From Arthrobacter endolithicus (GTDB lineage: Bacteria > Actinomycetota > Actinomycetes > Actinomycetales > Micrococcaceae): a DNA stretch of 64,000 nucleotides. The notes under the pieces are model-generated. The model had not been told where the DNA came from and did not search any database. It saw only the letters and a program-made list of their open reading frames with translations. Position 1 is the stretch's first letter. Each line of letters opens with the position of its first letter. Shown here piece after piece: positions 17,428 to 24,747 of this stretch. Position numbers and translations under genes: made by a program. Location: NCBI RefSeq assembly GCF_026627425.1, contig NZ_JAPNLH010000019.1, forward strand, positions 1 to 64,000, given 5' to 3'.

Positions 17428-18156
17428 CTATGCCTCTGTCCTGCCGGTCCGCTGCTGTCCGAAGGTGCCGTTAGGCGGGTTGTCCCGGTCCGCGCTGAGC
17501 CGGTAGCCCATGCCTCGGACAGTACTCAGGGTAGAGACCTTGAAAGGGGCATCAATTTTTCGGCGCAGGTAGCCGACATAGACTTCCACCACATTGTCAC
17601 CGCCCTCGAATGCGGGATCCCAGACGTTGTCGAGGATTTCGGCTTTGGATACCACCTGATCGTGCCGGCGCAGCAGAAACTGCAGCAAGCCGTATTCGCG
17701 CGCCGTCAGGGAAATTGCGGTATCGCCGCGGTGTACGCTGCGGTTCAGCGGGTCCATGGTCAATGTTCCCAACGTCATCACCACCGGCCGTTCCGGGGCA
17801 CCACGCCTGATCAATGCCCGCAGCCTGGCAGTGAGCACCAGAAAACTGAACGGTTTGGTCAGATAGTCATCGGCTCCCAGATCGAACGCGTCGGTCTGGT
17901 CATATTCCCCGTCCTTAGCCGTAAGCATCATCACCGGCGTCCAGATTTTGCGTTCGCGCAGCTCCTTGAGGACGTCGTATCCGTTTTTCAGCGGTAGCAT
18001 GAGATCCAAAATGATCACGTCATAAGGATTCTCAGTCGCCGCCCATAGACCGCTCACCCCGTCGTGGGTCACATCCACAATGAAGCCCTCGTTCGCAAGA
18101 CCGCGTCGGACCGTTTCGGCCAGCAGTTTCTCGTCTTCAACTAATAAAATCCGCAC
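17428..18156 (-). CDS. OmpR/PhoB-family response regulator
   Basis: A 242-residue DNA-binding regulator. The receiver domain has acidic Asp8, phospho-acceptor Asp51 (VIILDLMLP), the Thr in MLTAKDG and Lys101 (YLTKPFSF). The C-terminal winged helix (about 125-225) has LTAREYGLLQFLLRR and EVYVGYLRRKID. I start at the GTG at 18156, which has AAGGAAAGGGC before it; an 11-residue upstream extension has no such site. It probably pairs with the kinase at 15967-17379 although the two genes face each other. Likely targets are the neighbouring envelope genes (inference). Confidence 0.9.
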   Translation of the reverse strand: MRILLVEDEKLLAETVRRGLANEGFIVDVTHDGVSGLWAATENPYDVIILDLMLPLKNGYDVLKELRERKIWTPVMMLTAKDGEYDQTDAFDLGADDYLTKPFSFLVLTARLRALIRRGAPERPVVMTLGTLTMDPLNRSVHRGDTAISLTAREYGLLQFLLRRHDQVVSKAEILDNVWDPAFEGGDNVVEVYVGYLRRKIDAPFKVSTLSTVRGMGYRLSADRDNPPNGTFGQQRTGRTEA

Positions 18157-18283
18157 AGAAGCCCTTTCCTTATCAGCAGTATGACGCACAGATGCTGAAG
18201 GAAAACTGAGAAGCCTTCCTCAGCATCGTCTCAGGTATGCTGCGTCATGCTGACACGGCACTACATTCCAGCCCTATGTCAGG

Positions 18284-19045
18284 ATGACCATGATCACCGC
18301 ACCACTTGGCCCACAATCCGGACTTCGCCAACGGGCCCCGCTTCCGTTTTTGCGTTCCTTGTGGTGGATCGCACTCGCCGCTGCCGTCTTCGCCGCCGCG
18401 GTCGCCGTCGGACTGATGGTTAAGGGCGCTGGCGCTATGACACCGGAACTGGGCGTGGACGTGGCCTTAAGCCAGGAGCGCAACCCAGTCCTGACCGGCA
18501 TGTCACTGGCCATCAATACTGGCCTCGGTCCTGCCGGCGCAGTCATCATCCTTCTTCTGGTCTGCCTGTTCCTCCTGGTGATCCGACGCAACCTGATGCG
18601 CGCCCTCGCGTTCGGATCAGTGGTCAGTGTCGGTTGGCTCTCATCCGAAGTCGGTAAACGGCTTGTGGAGCGGATTCGGCCCCCGGACGGGGCCGTGCAC
18701 GCACTGATCTCTGAGCGCGGTACGGATAGTTTTCCCTCCGGGCACACAGCCTTCGCCGTGGCCCTGGTCTGGGCCGTCGTCCTCGTCATTGGCAGCACCG
18801 CCAGCCGCCAGGGATTGCTTCTGGGAATCGGTGCCGTGTTTGTGGCCCTCGTCGCGTTTTCCCGCCTGTATCTAGGGGTCCACTACCTCAGTGATGTGCT
18901 TGGTTCGGTGTTCATTGCCAGCGCCGCGATCCTGGCGTGGCTGCCGATCTGGAACAACCTCCTCGCTCCCCGGTTCACCACGCCCCGGGCCGGAGCGCAG
19001 CGTGTGAGCATGGACAGTGACCCCATCCACCCTCCCGCCCCCTGA
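18284..19045 (+). CDS. PAP2-family membrane phosphatase
   Basis: A 253-residue membrane protein with about 5-6 spans and all three parts of the PAP2 (lipid phosphatase) signature: KRLVERIRPP, DSFPSGHTAFA and SRLYLGVHYLSDV. Such enzymes remove phosphate from phosphatidate, phosphatidylglycerol phosphate or undecaprenyl pyrophosphate on the outer membrane face. The start is either ATG 18284 or ATG 18290; AGGA fits the latter slightly better. The MprF-like gene starts 31 bases after its stop, so the two are probably one operon. Divergent from the response regulator. Confidence 0.9.
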   Translation: MTMITAPLGPQSGLRQRAPLPFLRSLWWIALAAAVFAAAVAVGLMVKGAGAMTPELGVDVALSQERNPVLTGMSLAINTGLGPAGAVIILLLVCLFLLVIRRNLMRALAFGSVVSVGWLSSEVGKRLVERIRPPDGAVHALISERGTDSFPSGHTAFAVALVWAVVLVIGSTASRQGLLLGIGAVFVALVAFSRLYLGVHYLSDVLGSVFIASAAILAWLPIWNNLLAPRFTTPRAGAQRVSMDSDPIHPPAP

Positions 19046-19076
19046 ACGAAGGATTAGTACCACCCGAGGAACAGCA

Positions 19077-21698
19077 GTGAACGCAGTAAAACTAAACCCT
19101 GACCCTGGCAGGCTCCGAACGTCCCGCCCGGGGCCGGGCTGGTTCCTGCCCTGGACCTATGCCCCGGTCACCGTGACCTTCCTCATCCTCTTTTGGATAC
19201 TGGGCGTCCTTACCTCTACCGTTCTTGCCGGTCCACGAGGGACGCTGCGCCCTTATGCCGTCGTCACCGCCTCGTCCCTTCCGGCGCACTGGGAGGTGCT
19301 GGTTACGGGTGCGTTCTGGGGGCGGGACCTCCCCGGCTATCTTGTCGGGACCGTGTTGCTGGTTGCCGCCGGCATTCCGGCCGAACGACGGCTGGGCAGT
19401 GTGCGGTTTGCTGCGGCCGCTCTCTCCTCTCAGGTGGTGGGCATCTTCGCCGCCACAGCGGTTGTGTACGGCGGCCGGAACTTGATGGGCAGCTGGTCAG
19501 CACAGTTGATGACGCATTGGTTTCTGGGGCCTTCCGCGCTGATTTGTGGTGCTGGGCTGGCGGCGACCGCAGCGCTGGGGACGTTGTGGCGTCGTCGTCT
19601 GCGGTTGGGAATTTTTGCGCTGCTGATCCTGCTCACGCTCTACAGTGGCTCCTTCCCCGATCTGATACGGCTCGGTGCAGCGACTGCCGGCGCACTCCTC
19701 GGGCCACTGCTGCAAGGACGCCGTCCGCGGTTCGGCATCCCCGTCACGTCCCGTCGGGAAGCCCGGGTTCTTGTCGCCATGGTTGTGGCCGCGTCCGCTG
19801 TCGGTCCGGTTCTGGCCGGTCTGCTGCCCCACGCCGTCGGACCGCTGGCCGTGCTGCGGTTCCTGTTCACCAACATTCAACCCGTTGACCCCCAAACCCT
19901 GCACAGTCTGTGTGCAGACCCCACCCGGCTCAAGGACTGTGCCGCGGCGCAGCTACAGCTGCGTGCCGGTGCCGGCGGGATCTTCATGTCCATCCTGCCA
20001 TCGGTCCTGCTCCTGCTCTTTGCGGATGGTTTGCGCCGGGGCCGACGGTTTGCCTGGTATGCCGCCCTGGTGCTCGAAGGCGCGGTGGCGGTCCTGGCCG
20101 GCAGCTATATCGCCGCGGCGCTGATGCCCGCTGGGCCGAACAAGACCCCCAACGAGGGGCCAGGCGCCATCGATATCACCGCGTTCCACCACCCGCTGGC
20201 CCTGATCCTGCCGTTGCTGCTGCCCATCCTCTTGGTCATTCTCCTGCTGGTGACCCGGAAGCTCTTTCCCGTTTGCGCCCCGCCCAGAACCTACCCCCGC
20301 CTGACACTGACCATCATTGTCTTGGCCGCGGCCCTAACGGGAATCTACCTGCTGGCGGGCTTGCTGCTGGCGGGAGGCTTCACTCCGATACCGGGAATTG
20401 GAGACCTCCTGGCGGACATCCCGGACCGGTTCGTGCCGCTGGGCTATCTGCTGGATCTGTCTCCGGCATTCTTTCCGGAAAGTGGTGCCGCCGTTGCCCT
20501 GTATGAAGGCATCGGCATCACGTTCTGGACCATCACCGCCGTCCTGGTCTTCAGGTCCTTCTTGCGCCCGGCCCATAACGTCCACGGCAGTGACGAGGAC
20601 CGGGCCCGGGCGATCCTTAAAAACACGCAGGGCTCCTCCCTTTCCTGGATGACACTGTGGAACGGAAACAGCTACTGGTTCTCCACCACTGGAACCAGCT
20701 TCATTGCCTACCGGGTGCTCTCCGGCGTCGCACTGACCCTCGGTCCTCCGGTCGGGCCCGCAAAGGAACTGCGCACCACCATGGATGAGTTCACCCGCTA
20801 CACCGGGGAGAACGGCTGGACCCCGTGCTTCTACTCCGTCCCCGACGAGGTACGCGCCATCACCGCGCCCAACGGCTGGGGATCGGTGCAGGTGGCTCAG
20901 GAAACCATCCTGGATCTGGAAACCATCTCCTTTTCCGGCAGGAAATTCCAGGACATCCGCACCGCCCTGAACAAAGCGGCCAAAGAAGGAATCCGCGCCC
21001 AGTGGATCTCCTACCCGACGGCGCCGCTGTCCATCGTGGACCAGATCCACGCCATCTCCGAAGAATGGGTCGCCGACAAGGGTATGCCGGAGATGGGGTT
21101 CACCCTGGGCGGCCTGGATGAGATCAACGATCCGGAAGTACGATGCCTGCTGGCGATCGATGACCAGCACACCGTCCACGCGGTAGCGTCTTGGTTGCCC
21201 GTTTACCGTGACGGGACGATCATCGGCTGGACGCTGGACTTCATGCGACGCCGCAGCGCCGGCTTCCGCGCCGGCATCGAATTCCTCATCGCCTCTGCCG
21301 CCCTGTCCCTCAAAGACGGCGGCTATGAATTCATCAGTCTCTCCGGCGCACCCCTTGCGAGAATTACGGCGACGGCGGAAACTGGCGCCGCTGCCGGCGG
21401 GGGCTTCACCCCGGCTCCCGATGGTGGACTGGACCGGTTGCTGGGCCGCCTCGGAGCCATCCTGGAACCGGTCTACGGATTCAGATCCCTCCTTGCATTT
21501 AAATCCAAATTCCAACCCCGCTATGAACCCCTCTTCATGCTCTACCCCGATGCCGCCGCCCTGCCGAGCATCGCCAACGCCATCGGCAGGGCCTACATTC
21601 CCAAAGTCTCAGTAGGTCAGGGCTTTACCCTTGCCGGAAAAATCATCCGTCCCCGAAGAAATTCCACTACCCCCTCTCAGATCCATGCGCCAAAATAG
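19077..21698 (+). CDS. MprF-like protein: membrane domain plus DUF2156 aminoacyl-phosphatidylglycerol synthase domain
   Basis: An 873-residue protein. The first about 520 residues are membrane-embedded; the first part resembles rhomboid-like six-helix folds (SSQVVGIFAATAVVYGG, GPSALICGAGLAATAALG). The last about 330 residues are the DUF2156 GNAT-like fold of MprF/LysX proteins, with WFSTTGTSFIAYRV, VALTLGPPVGP, FSGRKFQDIRTALNKA, PEMGFTLGG and YEFISLSGAPLAR. MprF proteins transfer an amino acid from tRNA to phosphatidylglycerol and flip the product, lowering negative surface charge. The GTG at 19077 is chosen for GAGGA at 19066-19070. The amino acid cannot be predicted. Follows the PAP2 gene. 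Confidence 0.82.
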   Translation: MNAVKLNPDPGRLRTSRPGPGWFLPWTYAPVTVTFLILFWILGVLTSTVLAGPRGTLRPYAVVTASSLPAHWEVLVTGAFWGRDLPGYLVGTVLLVAAGIPAERRLGSVRFAAAALSSQVVGIFAATAVVYGGRNLMGSWSAQLMTHWFLGPSALICGAGLAATAALGTLWRRRLRLGIFALLILLTLYSGSFPDLIRLGAATAGALLGPLLQGRRPRFGIPVTSRREARVLVAMVVAASAVGPVLAGLLPHAVGPLAVLRFLFTNIQPVDPQTLHSLCADPTRLKDCAAAQLQLRAGAGGIFMSILPSVLLLLFADGLRRGRRFAWYAALVLEGAVAVLAGSYIAAALMPAGPNKTPNEGPGAIDITAFHHPLALILPLLLPILLVILLLVTRKLFPVCAPPRTYPRLTLTIIVLAAALTGIYLLAGLLLAGGFTPIPGIGDLLADIPDRFVPLGYLLDLSPAFFPESGAAVALYEGIGITFWTITAVLVFRSFLRPAHNVHGSDEDRARAILKNTQGSSLSWMTLWNGNSYWFSTTGTSFIAYRVLSGVALTLGPPVGPAKELRTTMDEFTRYTGENGWTPCFYSVPDEVRAITAPNGWGSVQVAQETILDLETISFSGRKFQDIRTALNKAAKEGIRAQWISYPTAPLSIVDQIHAISEEWVADKGMPEMGFTLGGLDEINDPEVRCLLAIDDQHTVHAVASWLPVYRDGTIIGWTLDFMRRRSAGFRAGIEFLIASAALSLKDGGYEFISLSGAPLARITATAETGAAAGGGFTPAPDGGLDRLLGRLGAILEPVYGFRSLLAFKSKFQPRYEPLFMLYPDAAALPSIANAIGRAYIPKVSVGQGFTLAGKIIRPRRNSTTPSQIHAPK

Positions 21699-21757
21699 GA
21701 AGCAGTGTGGAACGACGACCGCCCTACGGTCACACCACCACGACGTCAGGAATGCCA

Positions 21758-22477
21758 ATGAAAACTCCGTGGTGGAAGGCAAAGCAATGGAGATGGGCGG
21801 CGCCCCTTGCCGTGGTCTGCGTCCTTGCCGGACTAGCCACCGTCAGCGTCCGTGCAGACCCGGCGCCTCCGCGTACCGGCGCTGTAGCGTCGAATCCGAA
21901 CGCCACCCAGGTCGTCATTATCGGTGATTCCCTCAGTACCGGTTACGGCACCAGCGCCGAGCTCGCGTGGCCCCACCTGGTCGAAGACGGCACCGCACAA
22001 CGGATCCGCCCCCTGCAGATCACCAACGCCGCCGCCAACGGAAGCGGCTACCTCAGCGTCGGGGACGGTGATCGGACGTTCGCCTCCGAAATCAGTGAAA
22101 GCGTCACCGCGGCAACTAAGGTCGTGCTGATCTTCGGCTCCGAAAATGATATGGGCTCCGACAACACAGAGTTAAAAAATGCCGCCGCTGCCGCCTACGC
22201 CCAGGCCAAAGCCGCCGCACCCGCCGCCGCTATAATCGCCGTCGGCCCTCCCTCTTACACCACCACCCCTGACCCTGAGCTGCTCCAGGTCCGGGACCAG
22301 GACCAGGCCGCGGCGGCAGAGGCCGGAATAACTTTCATCGATCCGATCCAAAACCAATGGTTCATGGGCCACGCGGACCAGCTGATCGGGCCCGACGGGG
22401 ACCACCCCAGTGAAGAAGGGCAGCACTACCTGCAGGCAAAAATGGAGCCCCTTCTGCTCGCAGCCTCCGGGGCTTGA
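21758..22477 (+). CDS. Secreted SGNH/GDSL hydrolase
   Basis: A 239-residue exported esterase-type hydrolase. The start WWKAKQWRWAAPLAVVCVLA is a signal peptide or anchor. The SGNH blocks are visible: GDSLSTGYG (nucleophile Ser58), AANGSGY (block II), GSENDMG (block III Asn) and DGDHPSEEGQHYL (Asp and His of block V). Targets of the family include acyl groups on glycans, lipids and peptidoglycan. ATG 21758 fits AGGA at 21747-21750; the ATG at 21752 is also possible. It follows the MprF-like gene by about 60 bp and may share its transcript. Confidence 0.85.
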   Translation: MKTPWWKAKQWRWAAPLAVVCVLAGLATVSVRADPAPPRTGAVASNPNATQVVIIGDSLSTGYGTSAELAWPHLVEDGTAQRIRPLQITNAAANGSGYLSVGDGDRTFASEISESVTAATKVVLIFGSENDMGSDNTELKNAAAAAYAQAKAAAPAAAIIAVGPPSYTTTPDPELLQVRDQDQAAAAEAGITFIDPIQNQWFMGHADQLIGPDGDHPSEEGQHYLQAKMEPLLLAASGA

Positions 22478-22633
22478 GCCGTCCAGTAGAGGTCGTTTCG
22501 CAACCGCTGGTCGGCTTGCGTCATCGTGACCTGGTCACGCACCCACGCGCGGGCATACTCGATCACCTGACGGGGTCGTGGGTCCCGTGGCTGAGCCGAC
22601 TCGAAAGGGAAGAGAACGTTCCCCGGGTTGCTT

Positions 22634-24091
22634 TCACGCTCGCGGCCCGAAAAGCTCAGCGACTGCCTCGGCGGTCTCTGAGAGGGCAAGCACCGAATCT
22701 CCAGCCCGCAACTTCATGCCGCCTCGGACTTGGACAAGATGTCCGTCGCGGCGGACCATGCTGATCCAGCCGTCTTCGCCCAGCTCCAGATCAGCGATTG
22801 TCGCCCCGTCGGCAGCGGAACCTTCGGCAACAACAAACCGGTGCAGGCCGTGCGGTTCATCGCTGAACCGCATCCCCAGCGCCCACGGCTGCTGCTCCAC
22901 CCGACGCATCGGCACCCGGAATGCGGACGCCAGATAAGGCAACAGGCCCCCCTGCAGGACAACCGAGATGAGTACGACGATGAAAATGATGGAATACATC
23001 GCCTGGGCGTGGTCGGCACCGGACCCGAGGATATACATGCCCAAAAGAATAGGCACAGCACCCTTCAGCCCGGCGCTAAGAATAAACGCCCGCTCCCCCA
23101 GCTTGAGCCGGATCCTGACAGACAACAAGCCAACCAGGACCGGTCGGATGACAAGGATCAGCAGCCCCGCCAGAGCGAGACCGATAAGTACCACTCCCGA
23201 GCTGAGGACGTCACGCAGTGAGACACTCAATCCCAGTACGGCGAACGCGACAATTTCCGCAATACTGGCAATACCGGAGGCAAAACGCTCGATTTCCAGT
23301 TTGTAAGGCGCCCGGGAATCACCAACTATGATCCCTGCCAGGAAGACGGCGAGGAACCCCGATCCGTGAAGCATGGTGGCCGCCGCATAGATGAACGCGG
23401 CGCAGGCGATAGCCCGCACCGAATGCAGCGACTCGTTCGGCAGCCCCACATGGCGCATCAATTTCATCAGGCCATAGCCGCCGAGGATCCCGACAACGGC
23501 TCCGACGCCCATCTGCAGGAGGAATTCGCCCACGCCTCCGGCCACCGCTGACAGGCCACCACCGCCGGCGGCAAGGAGACTGGCCATCAGGGCAATGCCG
23601 ACAGGATCGTTCGCGCCCGACTCTCCTTCGAGGATCGTCCCGCTGCGGCCGGCGATTTCACGGCCTCCGAGGACTGAAAAGACCACCGCGGGGTCCGTGG
23701 GTGAGAGCGCCGCTCCCAACAGCAGCGATGCCCGCCAGTCAAAGCCGAAGAAGTAGTGGGCGGCGGCGGCAAGTGCGGCTGCCGTCACAGCCGTCCCGGC
23801 AACGCCGATCCAGACGATCGCGGCCGAGGCACTGCGGAAGCGTCTGAAGCCTATGTGCATTCCACCGTCGAACAGAATGAAGACGAGGGCCACCGTGACA
23901 ATACGCTCGTCAACCTTGATCGGCACCTGGCCAAGGACCGGGAAGAGGTCCGATGCGACTGCGGCAACGACGAGGAAGAGCGCCGGAGCGGGAACGCGTA
24001 TTCGCTGGCCCAGCCGGTTCGATGCGACTGCCACCATCAAGGCTGCCGCCACCAGCAGGATGACAAGACTAAACGGCTCTACATCAGGCAC
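22634..24091 (-). CDS. Cation/proton antiporter (CPA1, CvrA/NhaP2 type) with regulatory C-terminus
   Basis: A 485-residue antiporter with about 12-13 spans and a cytoplasmic C-terminal domain. Motifs include GGMHIGFRRFR, LLLGAALSPTDPAVVFSVLG, the active-site region GESGANDPVGIALM and FLAGIIVGDSRAPYK. The last about 85 residues (from ADGATIADLELGEDGW to GDSVLALS) resemble a TrkA-C/RCK-C ligand-sensing domain, as in K+/H+ antiporters of the NhaP2/CvrA group. It would exchange K+ or Na+ for protons. It is convergent with the SGNH gene; its start is at 24091 and no partner gene is adjacent on its own strand. Confidence 0.88.
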   Translation of the reverse strand: MPDVEPFSLVILLVAAALMVAVASNRLGQRIRVPAPALFLVVAAVASDLFPVLGQVPIKVDERIVTVALVFILFDGGMHIGFRRFRSASAAIVWIGVAGTAVTAAALAAAAHYFFGFDWRASLLLGAALSPTDPAVVFSVLGGREIAGRSGTILEGESGANDPVGIALMASLLAAGGGGLSAVAGGVGEFLLQMGVGAVVGILGGYGLMKLMRHVGLPNESLHSVRAIACAAFIYAAATMLHGSGFLAVFLAGIIVGDSRAPYKLEIERFASGIASIAEIVAFAVLGLSVSLRDVLSSGVVLIGLALAGLLILVIRPVLVGLLSVRIRLKLGERAFILSAGLKGAVPILLGMYILGSGADHAQAMYSIIFIVVLISVVLQGGLLPYLASAFRVPMRRVEQQPWALGMRFSDEPHGLHRFVVAEGSAADGATIADLELGEDGWISMVRRDGHLVQVRGGMKLRAGDSVLALSETAEAVAELFGPRA

Positions 24092-24175
24092 AGTCGAAGC
24101 CTACTCTTCCGGGTCAGACCCGGGCCGCCGGTCCGGCACCGTGGAAGCACCGGCATCGCCAGGAAAAGAACCCAC

Positions 24176-24688
24176 CTATAAGCCCAGGATCAAGGTCTCA
24201 TCCGCGCGCGGTTCGCCGGCTGCGCGGGCAAACACTTCAAATCCTGCCAGAACGGTCTCCTGTTCGGGACCGGACAGTCGGCTGAGCACCACGGAAATCT
24301 CCTGCCGACGGGACCGGGTGACCTCGGCGCAGATGCGCGAGCCCTCTTCTGTGAGGGAAATAATGACCTCGCGGCGGTTCTCGGTGCTCGCTGATCTGGC
24401 GATCAGGCCCCCAGCCACCATGCGGTCCGCGAAGCGGCTGAAGGTGGATTGGTTGGTACCCAGCCGCACGGCAAGCTCTCCCATTCGGAGCGGCCCGAAG
24501 TTCGACAGCACCACCAGCACCCTGAACTGTGGAAGCGTGACGGCGTCCATGACCGGCGCCAAGGACCGGGCAATAACACCCAGCAGCGCCCGTGACGCGG
24601 TCAGCGACTTATCGACAACTTCAAATCCTGGGTCAACGGCCGCATCGGGCCGGGATGCGCCGGCGGCACCGGGTGATGATATCGTCAT
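24176..24688 (-). CDS. MarR-family transcriptional regulator
   Basis: A 170-residue regulator with the MarR winged-helix: FRVLVVLSNFGPLRMGELA (helices 1-2), RLGTNQSTFSRFADRMVAGG (recognition) and the wing ARSASTENRREVIISLTEEG with the conserved D/E-R-R-x-x-x-x-x-L-T pattern. The ATG at 24688 is chosen because upstream residues to 24850 overlap the divergent ClC gene and its promoter. It is divergent from the ClC gene with 59 bp between starts. An AT-rich spacer lies between them. It probably controls itself and the ClC gene (inference). Confidence 0.85.
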   Translation of the reverse strand: MTISSPGAAGASRPDAAVDPGFEVVDKSLTASRALLGVIARSLAPVMDAVTLPQFRVLVVLSNFGPLRMGELAVRLGTNQSTFSRFADRMVAGGLIARSASTENRREVIISLTEEGSRICAEVTRSRRQEISVVLSRLSGPEQETVLAGFEVFARAAGEPRADETLILGL

Positions 24689-24690
24689 GA

Positions 24691-24711
24691 TTGCTATAGT
24701 ACATATATTGC
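24691..24711. promoter_or_regulatory. AT-rich spacer with short dyad, possible MarR site or promoter
   Basis: In otherwise GC-rich DNA, the 21 bases from 24691 include the inverted repeat TATA-GTACA-TATA (24695-24707) and two direct TTGC motifs at the flanks. The position between the divergent MarR and ClC genes is where a shared operator would be. The dyad is short, so this is only a candidate. Confidence 0.35.
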
Positions 24712-24747
24712 ACCACTTCATAGATATTCTTACCCAAGGAGTTTGAC

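Noticed and set aside
20334-21515. 393-codon minus-strand frame opposite the MprF-like gene
   Set aside because: Codon-mirrored shadow; the plus strand encodes clear DUF2156 motifs.
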